Below, in pieces: positions 36,499-48,456 of a stretch of DNA of 64,000 bases; position 1 is the first letter of the stretch, and every line of letters begins with the position of its first letter. Below the pieces are notes generated by a model. The model was not told the origin of the DNA. It made no database searches and was given only the letters and a program-made list of their open reading frames with translations. Source of the stretch: Styela clava (Eukaryota; Chordata; Ascidiacea; Stolidobranchia; Styelidae); NCBI RefSeq assembly GCF_964204865.1, contig NC_135258.1, positions 6,997,001 through 7,061,000 on the forward strand. The letters run 5' to 3'. A program made the translations under genes and the position numbers.

Positions 36499-39400
36499 AT
36501 GGAGAACAAAAAATCTACACGAGAAGATATAAGCAAAGCAGGTATGAAATATCCATTTTGACCTGTAATCAGTATGTTTCCCAGCTTTTCATTTTAAGGG
36601 GGGTGTTTCGAAATTTAGAGGAGCGACAAAAAGTGCGCGATGGCACGGCTGGGGTTAAGGGCGCGCTCAAGCGGCCTGAGAAAAATTTGAGAAATAGACA
36701 CCAAAATAGGCTCTAAGCTTGATTTTAGATACACCTAGCATCGCAGTTTGTTATGTAATAAATTGAATAATTATAATATTTAGCTGATAGAATTCCCGAG
36801 AAATAAATAACAAGCACGGCTTTCAACAAGTAATTTGCAACTGATAGTGACTAATGAAGTTACTTGGTCATCTAGCACATGGCTACTCAACTATTTTTAT
36901 CGAAGGTCCGCAAACAAAACTTCAAAATTATTTGGGTCCGGTCTTTCCAGAAATGATATTTCGGCATCCTTAAACGAGCACTTCCTCGACCGACTAATGA
37001 TTAGTAGCAAATTAAAATTGTTATTATGGTGTTATAGTTCTTTTCGTATATATCCAAACCTATGAAAGTCATTTTATAATAGGAAATTCAATAAGTGGGG
37101 CTAATGATTCAAAATAAATAATAAGGTGTGGTCCAAATTCAATACTCGAAAGGTCCGGGATTCGGACCGCGGTCCGCCAGTTGAGTAGCCCTGATCTAGC
37201 ATATGGCATCGTATGAATGGCTACTTATGGCTTGTTTTGTTACACAAAAAAACATCCCAATGTGTATGTATATATAATAAAATACGAAATGCCATAATGT
37301 AGTTTAGTTAACATAGTGTATGTGTACATTTTATATATATTTATACATGTATGTGTGTAATTCGAGTTCGCTCAAAATCAGATGTTCAAAACGTGTCTCC
37401 AATTCATTACATTGTATTCCAAATAACGCATTCGAGTGGTTGTCTGTCAGTCTCGACCAAAGTTTTGATTTGTTAGGGTTCATAATTGTGTTGTTAGAAA
37501 TCCTGATGCTGGAAAATTAACTTTTTATATCAAGAGAAATGACTTCCAAGACTTGCAGCATACATTCGCGTTGAAATTTTAGGGGGGTGTTCATCCCCTG
37601 TATGGGGGGGGGGGGGAATCACTGCCTGTAATGTAATGATTTCTCCTACTTCGTGATAAAGAATTATTTATTATTGTAGATCCTTCACAGAAAAATAGAT
37701 TAGACGGCGAGATACACGATGAAAATAAGAAACAAGGGAAACAGACTGAGTCAGGTTTGTACAGAATTGTACTTATTGGGTTTGACGGTCTTCTGCGTGA
37801 GCCCACCTACGTAGACCGAACAACGATACGTAAACTTTGCGTCGAAATATATAAACAAGAGACTAGTCAGACGTAATTTCATACGAATATTGCGCAATAA
37901 TTTGTGTGAAATATCAAATTTCGTAAGATACAAAAAATATTTAAAATAAAGTTATAGCCCTTCAGCGGCTTTTACTAACTTCAAGGACTTTTTATATGAA
38001 ATCGAGAAACTACTAAATTGTTTCATTTAGAAAGTAGTTGGTGAAGTAAATGGATTATTGCTTATTTGCGCTAATTATTTGTGTAGCCTAATAGTAGACG
38101 AACGACAGCTGGCATGCCAACTTGCGCTATTGATTTGGTGTCCTTCTTCCATGCTTTTGTGTCGGCGGATCCGTATGCATATAATACAAGGATGCAATAG
38201 ATTTGATTTGAGGTACATTTTCTGAGTTATTCAAGAGTCTCCTAGTGTGCAACGAGACTACTGAATCACTTAAAATAGATGACATGCCAAGTCGAAAAGT
38301 CATACAGAGGCTGGTAAACAATCATCCCATTAAATTGCTTCTTTTTTTACAACAATTTCGTATTGTTTATCCAACTCCAAAGGGGGGTGTTCATCCCCTG
38401 TAGGGGGGGGGGGGGGGGGGACACTGCCTGTAATGTAACGATTTCTCCTACTTCGTGATAAAGAATTATTTATTATTGTAGATCCTTCACAGAAAAATAG
38501 ATTAGACGGCGAGATACACGATGAAAATAAGGAACAAGGGAAACAGACTGACTCAGGTTTGTACAGAATTGTACTTATTGGTTTTGACGGTCTTGTGCGT
38601 GAGCCCGCCTACGTAGACCGAACAACGATACGTAAACTTTGCGTCGAAATATATAAGCAAGAGACTAGTCAGACGTAATTTCATACGAATATTGCGCAAT
38701 AATTTGTGTAAAATATCAAATTTCGTAAGATACAAAAAATATTTAAAATAAAGTTATAGCCCTTCAGCGGCTTTTACTAACTTCAAGGACTTTTTATATG
38801 AAATCGAGAAACTTCTAAATTGTTTCATTTAGAAAGTAGTTGGTGAAGTAAATGGATTATTGCTTATTTGCGCTAATTATTTGTGTAGCCTAATAGTAGA
38901 CGAACGACAGCTGGCATGCCAACTTGCGCTATTGATTTGGTGTCCTTCTTCCATGCTTTTGTGTCGGCGGATCCGTATGCATATAATACAAGGATGCAAT
39001 AGATTTGATTTGAGGTACATTTTCTGAGTTATTCAAGAGTCTCCTAGTGTGCAACGAGACTACTGAATCACTTAAAATAGATGACATGCCAAGTCGAAAA
39101 GTCATACAGAGGCTGGTAAACAATCATCCCATTAAATTGCTTCTTTTTTTACAACAATTTCGTATTGTTTATCCAACTCCAAAGGGGGGTGTTCATCCCC
39201 TGTAGGGGGGGGGGGGGACACTGCCTGTAATGTAACGATTTCTCCTACTTCGTGATAAAGAATTATTTATTATTGTAGATCCTTCACAGAAAAATAGATT
39301 AGACGGCGAGATACACGATGAAAATAAGGAACAAGGGAAACAGACTGACTCAGGTTTGTACAGAATTGTACTTATTGGTTTTGACGGTCTTGTGCGTGAG

Positions 39401-42400
39401 CCCGCCTACGTAGACCGAACAACGATACGTAAACTTTGCGTCGAAATATATAAGCAAGAGACTAGTCAGACGTAATTTCATACGAATATTGCGCAATAAT
39501 TTGTGTAAAATATCAAATTTCGTAAGATACAAAAAATATTTAAAATAAAGTTATAGCCCTTCAGCGGCTTTTACTAACTTCAAGGACTTTTTATATGAAA
39601 TCGAGAAACTTCTAAATTGTTTCATTTAGAAAGTAGTTGGTGAAGTAAATGGATTATTGCTTATTTGCGCTAATTATTTGTGTAGCCTAATAGTAGACGA
39701 ACGACAGCTGGCATGCCAACTTGCGCTATTGATTTGGTGTCCTTCTTCCATGCTTTTGTGTCGGCGGATCCGTATGCATATAATACAAGGATGCAATAGA
39801 TTTGATTTGAGGTACATTTTCTGAGTTATTCAAGAGTCTCCTAGTGTGCAACGAGACTACTGAATCACTTAAAATAGATGACATGCCAAGTCGAAAAGTC
39901 ATACAGAGGCTGGTAAACAATCATCCCATTAAATTGCTTCTTTTTTTACAATTTCGTATTGTTTATCCAACTCCAAAGGGGGGTGTTCATCCCCTGTAGG
40001 GGGGGGGGGACACTGCCTGTAATGTAACGATTTCTCCTACTTCGTGATAAAGAATTATTTATTATTGTAGATCCTTCACAGAAAAATAGATTAGACGGCG
40101 AGATACACGATGAAAATAAGGAACAAGGGAAACAGACTGACTCAGGTTTGTACAGAATTGTACTTATTGGTTTTGACGGTCTTGTGCGTGAGCCCGCCTA
40201 CGTAGACCGAACAACGATACGTAAACTTTGCGTCGAAATATATAAGCAAGAGACTAGTCAGACGTAATTTCATACGAATATTGCGCAATAATTTGTGTAA
40301 AATATCAAATTTCGTAAGATACAAAAAATATTTAAAATAAAGTTATAGCCCTTCAGCGGCTTTTACTAACTTCAAGGACTTTTTATATGAAATCGAGAAA
40401 CTTCTAAATTGTTTCATTCAGAAAGTAGTTGGTGAAGTAAATGGATTATTGCTTATTTGCGCTAATTATTTGTGTAGCCTAATAGTAGACGAACGACAGC
40501 TGGCATGCCAACTTGCGCTATTGATTTGGTGTCCTTCTTCCATGCTTTTGTGTCGGCAGATCCGTATGCATATAATACAAGAATGCAATAGATTTGAGGT
40601 ACATTTTCTGAGTTATTCAAGAGTCTCCTAATGTGCAACAAGACTACTGAATCACTTAAAATAGATGACATGCCAAGTCGAAAAGTCATACAGAGGCTGG
40701 TAAACAATCATCTCATTAAATTGCTTCTTTTTTTACAACAATTTCGTACTGTTTATCCAACTCTAATTAAATTAACTGGTTTTTATTATTACTTATCGAT
40801 TTTAATCGGTAAGTTTGTTGATAGGTATTTGTCTGTCTGTCTGTGTGTATGTCTGTTAGATACACGCGATATCTCACGAAAGCGAGATCGAATCTGCTCC
40901 AGATTTTGCATGTGCATTCATCATATCTCGGACCAAAAGCTTATTGATTTTGGGCGAAGTATAATTAGCGAGTTATTAATTAATTAGTGATGGGACACAA
41001 GGTGTCACTATGGAGTAAGAGCGAAGTTTTGGGGGATCCCCTAACTTTCGATCGATAAGTCTTCGGTCTCTGACCGATTTCTCGTGTTGATTATTGATAA
41101 ATACGACTAACATAATCTCTTCCGCGATATTCTTATTACTTATCGATCTTGTTACTTATCGATCTTGATCGGTAAGTATGTTGATAGGTATTTGTTATTT
41201 ATCGATCTTTCTCGGACCAGAAGCCTATTGATTTTTGATGAATTATGTCGTATAATTAGCGAGTTATTAATTAATTAGGGATGAAGAGATCTGGATTTTT
41301 GCAAAGCGAGAGAACGCGTATGATCTAGATTTTTAGGCGAGAGCGCGCATGTGCTGAGTGTGTGTTCGATGCGCAAGTTTCCCTTCGAGAAAGTTCCCAC
41401 GCTATTGAGTCAGAGCGAAAGAAACATGCCGCTAGATCGATAAGTCAGCGATCTCTGGTCGCTATCTCGTTTATCACTTCAATACTATCTCGTTCAAGTA
41501 TTTTGTGGCAACGCATATACGGATCCGAAGTAAGAAGTAGACAAGAAGAAATGACTTGTAATTCAATAAACATTATCCTAGTACTCCCTGTGTTTATTAT
41601 GATGTTCAAGTATTTTTTAAAGTCCTATAACGATTCTATTTATTTCGCAGGATTGATCAACAGCTACAGTAAACATCTTCTAGTAACTGTGTTGAAAGTT
41701 TCACTAATTCTCGCCGGCATTGGATTGATATTTGGATTAGTTATTCGTGAGTCCAACTTTACTTGACTTTATAACTGATACTTTCTAAAACGAAAGAGCA
41801 ATGCCAAAGATATGGAAACGAAAGTCATATTAAAATATTTCTCTTATGTAACATACAAAGGCTTCCATAAATTGAAATAAATGATTGAGTTAACAGGGTG
41901 TCCCATAGGACTCGAGGGAAATTCGGAAAATTAAAACAAAAAATAGCCTAGTAATGAATGTAATTGGTCGTAAGTTGTCATCATGCTTATACACGTTTCG
42001 ACAATTTCGTATTGCAAAAAAAAAAGATGCTAATTATGAATTAATCCTATTTGTTGCTCCGTTTTAATTTACTATTTCGATGGTTAACAACACGTGCAGA
42101 AACTCTGCTTTTGTCACCTCTAACACACAAGCCTGTCTACCATTCACAGTCATTGTAACTGAATAGCCCATGAGCAACTGATACTAAGTGACGTTTGGTC
42201 CGCAAGTTTAAATAAAAATGAAGAAGGTAGTAAACGACAATTATTGGACACGAAATCAACAACACGTAGATCGCTTTTGGTTTTCATGGCTGTAGCTAGA
42301 ATTCTTTTTCTTGTGGTTATCGCAGAGTACTACTACGATATACTACTTTGTTTTGGTTTTCATGTCTAGATTGGGGAATTTCTCCCTTTTAGAGTGTGTA

Positions 42401-44375
42401 TCCTTGATATCAGCATTAGAAATTGTATATTTTCAGTTCACCCGTCTATCATGCAAGAGATGAACAAGACACACGCTGCATTAGGTAAAGAGAAAACAAG
42501 GGTTAATGAATTGAAAACTCTGAATCACTTGAAATCAGCTGTGAATGCTCTTGCCACAGGTACACTAACTCATACATTTGAGGGTTTCAAGTCGGCTTAT
42601 CGTGCAGTAAGTCGGCCCTTAGTACCATAGTTTGAAATTGATACAAAAAAATCAAAGTCAATTTTATTGTTTTCAACCTGTAAAAACAATCACATACAAT
42701 AATCAAAAAAAGCTATTTATACAGTTTTCGAACATTTGTTTGATGAAGCGATGAGGCTAGTTATTGCTGTCACAAAAATTTTGATGCTTTCATATAAGCA
42801 TCGGCAAATTTACATTCCCATCTATTCGAACCCAAAAATTCTCATTTATGATAAATTTTTAAAATTTTATCTTTATGTTTATCCATGTTAAGTGTGTGGT
42901 TAAATGCACTGCATATGTTTCCCTATTAGGCAGTGCTGCGTATACCGAAGGTTGTAAAATGGAATCTATGATTCTACCCCAATGCCGACCCTCTGATCTG
43001 AAATATAATAATTTGTGCAAATAATGTCGAAGATGAAAAATACTGGTCTTAAATACTAGCTTTAAAGTTCCAGCGTCTGGATATTTAGAATCATTTTTAG
43101 AATGTAGGTATCGCGTTAAAATTGAATTTTTGTTTTATTAAGGAATAAACATGACCGATGATGGAGGTATATTTTGGATCGAGATAAGTTCTTATAGATG
43201 GATGAACTATGATGCAGCTGATGCTTTTTGTAAGAAACACGATATGGTCGTCGCTAATATAAAAGACAAAGAAGGATACGATGCACTGGTGAAAGCTATA
43301 CGAGCAAAGATACCGGAGGGAGAGTTTAACGTATATATTTGGATTGGAACGACTGTCGATTTAAAGGTGTGACTTTTGTTTTTGTTATTAAGAAATATGG
43401 GTGCCACTTTGATATGTGAAATCAGTTATTTTAGTATTTTCCTGATCTTAATCCAACGATGACCGGGTAAGGATTAAGAACTAAATTCTATAAAAATTTC
43501 TTTATGAGATTAAACGTGCCACTTTCGTATACGATTGATATCACGTTAAGAAAGTGAGGCCACGTTCCGAAAAAGGTTTTTATGACTGAGATCGCATACC
43601 GGAGTGGAACCGAAATTTGTTTAGTTTCAACTTTCATTCTGTCTGTTTGTCTGCAAATTGTTCATTAAAAATAAAATTCAATCACACAAAGTCACGTATT
43701 GATCGGAGAAATAGTATTCGATTAAACATTGCTTCTGTAGCGCAATTTGTTTAGGATATTTTTAATAGATTCGATATTTGGACAAAACCATGGTATATCC
43801 ATGATTATAGTAATTATCATAAAACGATTTATAAAATATCCTTGGATATTGCACAGGTGATAAAACGGACGAAACTGCAAATTTCATCAAATTCGATAAA
43901 TATTTCAATTGTAACCAAACTTACCAAGCCCTATATGTAATCGTTAAAATACTATGAACATTAAAAGTTTTTGTTTGACTTTAAATTGTTACGCTAATTG
44001 ATACATGTTCACATCGAAAATTATAAGATTTAATTTAGTTAGGAGTAGAGATGGTTACATGGTTCCTATCATTATTTGAATGCACAGTAAAGAGAAAAAA
44101 TTGGTTTCCGGTATTATAGTTGGTTTACAACGAATCAAGTCTGAAATTAATCCTAAAGCTCATTGGTTTCATCATTCATTTTGCAGACAGGCAAAACGAC
44201 ACCACAAAATGTATTTACAAAATGGAAAATAGCATTTCCAATAAAGTACGATGATCCTTGGCTGTCGTCTTTCAGTAATGTCATACTTGTTGTCGATGCT
44301 GATCTGGATACATCTACAGGAATGCGAGATTGGCATAGCCGTGTTAATGGTGTATTATGCCAGATGTCGAATTAA
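36499..44375 (+). CDS. C-type lectin-like type II membrane protein, copy C, with four tandem copies of exon 2
   Basis: Exons: 36499-36541 (ATG); exon 2 in four copies, 37680-37754, 38482-38556, 39279-39353, 40071-40145; 41651-41746 (membrane span); 42437-42559 (stalk); 43143-43366 and 44187-44375 (CTLD, stop TAA). Junction phases are 1,1,1,1,0 as in copy B. Exon 2 is 75 nt and phase 1-1, so any number of copies keeps the frame: 249 residues with one copy, 324 with all four. With one copy, residues 1-39 are cytoplasmic and tyrosine-free, about 48-70 span the membrane (VTVLKVSLILAGIGLIFG), 72-112 form the stalk with sequon NKT, and 113-249 are the CTLD (FWIEISS, AFCKKHDMVVANI, WIGTTVDL, GVLCQMSN). 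Only one CTLD cysteine pair is seen and calcium-site motifs are absent. Actual exon 2 usage needs transcript data. Confidence 0.82.
36870..37201. mobile_element. 316-bp hAT MITE in intron 1 of gene C
   Basis: The element is 36878-37193. Ends CATGGCTACTCAACT and AGTTGAGTAGCCCTG, with GGTCCGCAA / GGACCGCGGTCCGC subterminal blocks, are flanked by a perfect duplication ATCTAGCA (36870-36877 and 37194-37201). Intron 1 of copy B is only 75 bp and lacks it. Confidence 0.88.
37581..40768 (+). repeat. Four tandem ~800-bp units, each with one copy of lectin exon 2
   Basis: Units start at 37581, 38381, 39183 and 39977, each with AGGGGGGTGTTCATCCCC followed by a poly-G run of 9 to 18. They contain one exon 2 with acceptor ATTATTGTAG and donor GTTTGT, plus about 600 bp of intron. 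Units 2-4 are almost identical. Unit 1 differs at several sites, including exon 2 codons (NKK, TES versus NKE, TDS), and is the likely founder. Exon starts are spaced 802, 797 and 792 bp, the differences lying mainly in homopolymers. The minus-strand open frames repeated in each unit are by-products. Confidence 0.93.
40784..41290. repeat. Complex repeat in the intron before the membrane exon of gene C
   Basis: Two related blocks (40784-40990 and 41138-41285) share TTACTTATCGAT...ATCGGTAAG, TTGATAGGTATTTG, CTCGGACCA and TTAGCGAGTTATTAATTAATTAG. A TCTG/TGTG simple repeat lies at 40831-40855. It looks like a dispersed repeat or decayed tandem pair and is absent from copy B. Confidence 0.55.
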
Positions 44376-44518
44376 TTTCTTTAATACTTTGTAGAGTTTG
44401 ATGTATTAAGTCTACATGAAAACTGCAATGTTAATTTCTTCATTCCCTTTTTTGTATTATATCAATTTTGCATTGGTGGCCTTTTAGGGCGTGTTCTGAA
44501 AATTTTAAACATGTTTGA

Positions 44519-45201
44519 CTCATATATAGGGTTACCATATTTTTTTTACTTCAAATCGGGACTCCTCCAAAGACACGACCCCTTAGCTGTAATCCTGTAA
44601 CTTTACAGTTTCCGATTTTACTGCATAGGCCTACCTACATTTAAAGCCATCCCGGCTGTCTTCATTGACCATATTGTCGTCGAGAGTTAATGCGCATATT
44701 CTCTGTCTAAATATCGGGTCCAGTTCGAAAAATAGAAAGAAATAAACGCTAACGATACAAATGATCTGAATTTAGATTTTCTTCGTACAGCAAACGGAAT
44801 AAAGAATAATGAAATAGTCTGCTGTTTTCAAGCATTGAGAATTTACTTATTCGCCCAAACATTCCTTCCTGTAGATTACTACCTTCAAAAAGACGTTGCT
44901 CAATGTTACATTCACGTGAACGTCCGAACAGGCCCAATAAGAATTGATTTTACATGTGATACTTCGTTCACAATGTTAGCGGGAAACAACGAAACAAACA
45001 AAATAACGCATTCACTATCAGTAAGTAGATTAGCGTTGCGCTACACAGCAACAACAGTAACGAGAACATGTTCGTGTATTCTGCTGGATGGCTGAAGGCA
45101 AAAGCGGTAAATTTAGCTGACTTATCGGGACGGCGGGACAAGACACTGAAAAGCGGGACTGTCCCGCCTAAAGCGGGACGTATGGTAAACCTACTCATAT
45201 A
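44519..45201. mobile_element. hAT-like element (GGGTTACCATA ends) in the 3' flank of gene C
   Basis: The element is 44527-45193. TAGGGTTACCATATTTTTTT at the left and GCGGGACGTATGGTAAACCTA-type wording at the right are flanked by a perfect duplication CTCATATA (44519-44526 and 45194-45201). The homologous place beyond gene B (about 24780-24795, minus strand GGCTCATATATATATG) lacks the element and shows the empty site. A second copy is at 46132-46634. No transposase seen. Confidence 0.87.
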
Positions 45202-45520
45202 TATATATATGCATTCCAGGCAAGTTTTTCACTTTCAGGTTTTGTATATAAATATATCCTTTTCACATTTTTAATAAACGCAAAATGGCAATTGAGAAAT
45301 TTTCATTTTTACTTAAATTTAGAAAAGTAGCCAATGATAGCAAGTTAATCTAATAACTATCATAAGCGAGTCAAGGTTTAAAACGATGCTTGGACAATTA
45401 TTGAACATCCAATCAGCTTACAAATTTTAATTGAGCCGGCATCGTTGACTGATCGCTGATTAACCATTAATACAGAGTAAACATCTTTTAGTTCATCAAA
45501 TTCACAAGTTGAACTTTTGA

Positions 45521-45526
45521 AATAAA
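45521..45526 (+). terminator. Candidate polyadenylation signal of lectin gene C
   Basis: AATAAA at a position homologous to 24465-24470 beyond gene B. Another AATAAA occurs nearer the gene at 45273-45278, just after the inserted hAT. Either could serve. Confidence 0.35.
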
Positions 45527-45891
45527 TATAAGAAACGGTAAATAACTTTCACTTTGATTTATTCATTTGCCTACTTTTATCTGAATGCAATTTATGGAAT
45601 TTAATGAAACAGATGCAACAAAGGGTTATCTATAACTAGTTTATATACAGCTTTCTGCTGTTATACAACTTTGTGCAGAGCTTAAGTATGAAATCCCTCA
45701 TAAAATATCTAGTGTTTCACTTTTTCTCCCCTGTAGTAAGCGACCAATACCGTAAGCGACCGTATTCCGAAGTTATATTTCCTAACTAACCGTTGGGGTT
45801 GCGTGAAACTAACTACCTTTCCGTGCTTTATATATGTCTTTGAGCTGGTGTATCCTATAACGCAAGGATGCTGTAGCAAGAGTGAAAATTA

Positions 45892-46030
45892 CTATTCTAT
45901 TCAATTCAAGAGTCTGGCTGCACACTGACACAAATGTAGATTTCTGTAACTCGTCAGTTGTAAAATGCTTGTCTGAAGAAGTCTGACCTCGGTCAGACGA
46001 AACGTTACAGAAAAATAAATTTGTGTTATC
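45892..46030. repeat. Short copy of the TCTGAAGAAGTCTGAC fold-back repeat
   Basis: GAGTCTGGCTGCACACTGAC at the left and CTTGTCTGAAGAAGTCTGAC...CAGACGAAACGTTACAG at the right match the arms of the larger fold-back element at 47535-47941. Confidence 0.6.
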
Positions 46031-46123
46031 ATGTCATTCGTATTGGGGAACATTGAAAACATCGATTTTGTAGTATGCTAGTATCAAGAATTTTTCGTGA
46101 ATATTGGCTCTGACGACTCTCTC

Positions 46124-46642
46124 GGTATATAGGGTTACCATATTTTTGTGACTTCAAAGCGGGACGGGACGCCTCAAAAGACAACGACCCCTTAGCTGTG
46201 ATTTTGTAACTTTACATTTTCCGATTTTACTACGTAGGCCTATATTCCTACATTTAAAGCTGTCTTTATTGACCATATTGTTATCGAAATTTCATGCGCA
46301 TATCTTCTGTCATAATATCGGGTTCAGTTCGAAAATAAAAAGGAATTGACGGTAACGATACCGGTACAAATAATTCGAATTTAGACTAATTAGTAATGGT
46401 TTTACATGCGATACGTCTGCTATCAATGGGAATCAGCGGAAAACAAACGCATTCACCTCCAGTAAGTTGGCTAGCGTTGCGCAACACAGAAACAACAGTA
46501 ACGAGAACATGTTCATGTATTATGCTGGATGGCTGAACGCAAAAGCGGGACATTTGGCTGACTTGTCAGGACGGCAGGACAAGACGCCAAAAAGTGGGAC
46601 TGTCCCGCCTAAAGCGGGACGTATGGTAAGCCTAGGTATATA
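46124..46642. mobile_element. Second hAT-like element with GGGTTACCATA ends
   Basis: Element about 46132-46634, a shorter relative of 44527-45193 with the same CCGATTTTACT..TAGGCCTA and GTGGGACTGTCCCGCC blocks. Octamers GGTATATA at 46124-46131 and 46635-46642 form the target duplication. Confidence 0.78.
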
Positions 46643-47309
46643 TCAACAATAAAAACTTGATTTGATCAAAATCGATTCCGTGTTCTGATTAATATGATAA
46701 TATTTATTTATATTTAAAATTGATTTCATTTATTCCAATCCTTTTTGTTTTGGCCGATGTTAATCATAATTATTTTTCTCCGATGTTATTGAATGCTTCC
46801 GAGTTCCGACACCTACTGTGTCACGGTCACGCTATTAATCAATACTCAAGAGAAAATAGTACACTGTGTTATGCTGCAATATCTCTGGGACCCCGATTCA
46901 TTATTATTCGAGAATAATTAGTTACAAATTAAGAGCAGCCAATTTCATTGCTCCTATCTGTCGACGGCGAAATAGAATTTGTTTACGAAAAGCTCTCGAA
47001 CCGCCTAATCGGATGCAATTCTTTACGAAATCTTTTCAATTATTCGTGAGAAATTTGCTCTGGTTTCCGTATACGTTTTATTCGTTATTTTGAGAAGTGA
47101 AGCAGGATATTTGTCAATGCTTTGTTTTGATACCATAATTGGACAATATGATATAAATAGGAACTGAAAAGGCAGTTGGTAGACAGGATTGAATTAGGGA
47201 TGTTTCGCAATATTTATAAAGCAAAAATATTTTTCGACGCCAGACACGGGCTCCCCTTCATCGAATAGAATATAAAAAGACCGTCAGAATAGATCCTCAG
47301 TTACACGGG
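46643..47309. other. Intergenic, nothing recognised
   Basis: AT-rich, with no domain, splice-linked coding block or paired repeat seen. Confidence 0.35.
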
Positions 47310-47534
47310 ATATTACCAGTAGTGGGATTCAGCCGGTTCGCACCGGTTCTATAGAACCGTCTCACGGAATTTTATGAGATCAGCGAACCGGTTAGCATTC
47401 CTGGTTACTGTCAATGTATTTTTGCATCCTGTCTGACACAACGATTTTTGAGATCAAAGTAGCTCACGTGTTTTCAAAATGTGAAATGATTAAGCTCGCA
47501 CGTAACAGTTATATATACATCGTGTTAATTTTTA

Positions 47535-47941
47535 TATCCAATCAAAGAGTCCAGCTGCACACTAACACAAATGTATTTCTGTAACGTTTCGTCCGACCAG
47601 AGTCAGACTTCCTCAGACAAGCAGTTTACAACAATGGTAAGAAATAAATTTGATAAATAAATTTGATATGTCAAATCAAGTATGCATAAACATTCAATTT
47701 GCATTTAGTCGTAGATTTAATGATGGCAAATTAGAACCACAAATATCAGTGAGGCTCATTTCAGATGTGATTCAAAAAATTATAATTGCATTTACGAAAA
47801 TTTGAGATTTCAAATTTATTTATCAAATTTATTTCTTGCCGTTGTTGTAAACTGCTTGTCTGAAGAAGTCTGACTCTGGTCGGACGAAACGTTAAAGAAA
47901 TACATTTGTGTTAGTGTGCAGCTGGACTCTTCTATTGGATA
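47535..47941. mobile_element. Fold-back element with ~100-bp inverted arms
   Basis: Arms 47535-47634 and 47843-47941 are nearly perfect reverse complements (ATCCAATcAAAGAGTCCAGC... against ...GCTGGACTCTTCTATTGGAT). They contain the TCTGACTCTGGTCGGACGAAACG motif. The inner parts also pair (AAATTTGATAAATAAATTTG). A small relative is at 45892-46030. It is non-coding. Confidence 0.85.
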
Positions 47942-48456
47942 GAATAGTCATGTTTATGCCAGCTACAGTATCCTTGCAGTATACGCATACGGTTCCACTA
48001 GCATAAAGGCATAGAGAAAAGATAGGAAGTTAGTTTCGCCCAACCCAACTCAAGTTTTTTTCTTTTTTTAATTTTTATAATTGTAGTAATTTTCTTTTTG
48101 TGATTGTTTGTCTGAAAATTGAATTGTTGCGTCATAAGTACAAGTCATGAGACGACAGTTAAAGAAATCGATTGCAGCCGGTCTTTATTTAGAAATATTT
48201 GATCTAAAAACTGCAAAACTGGATTTTAATTTCAGTAAATTTCTTTTTCTTTGATAAAGATTTCTTGTGTTTATTTTTTTAACAGCATTTTTATAGAATA
48301 TCAACATTCAAGCATGTGTTTTCAGTAGATCATACACTTTCAGATTTTCAAGTTCATTATCAACGAGTATATAATAGACAATCATCAAAATTTTCGATGC
48401 TAATTTTGACATAATGATGCTTACTTAACCATTATTTTGAAATGTTAATTAGGAAG

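Larger units (their letters stand above)
35840..45790 (+). repeat. Right arm of large inverted duplication (gene C arm)
   Basis: Inverted homolog of 24240-31980. Its upstream part (35840-36560) is also the inverse of 1250-2050 in copy A. It is longer than its partner because of the four-fold exon 2 array, a MITE at 36878-37193, a complex repeat at 40784-41290 and a hAT at 44527-45193. Confidence 0.8.

Noticed and set aside
37751..40707. Repeated 60- and 64-codon minus-strand open frames in the exon 2 array
   Set aside because: They recur only because the DNA is tandemly repeated. They overlap the real exon on the other strand and show no domain.
37581..40768. CRISPR-like regular repeat spacing
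   Set aside because: Units are ~800 bp with no short repeat/spacer structure, and the genome is eukaryotic.
41895..41930. ACAGGGTGTCCCATAGGACTC, a mariner-like terminus
   Set aside because: No matching inverted end or TA-flanked partner was found nearby, so it is too short to call alone.
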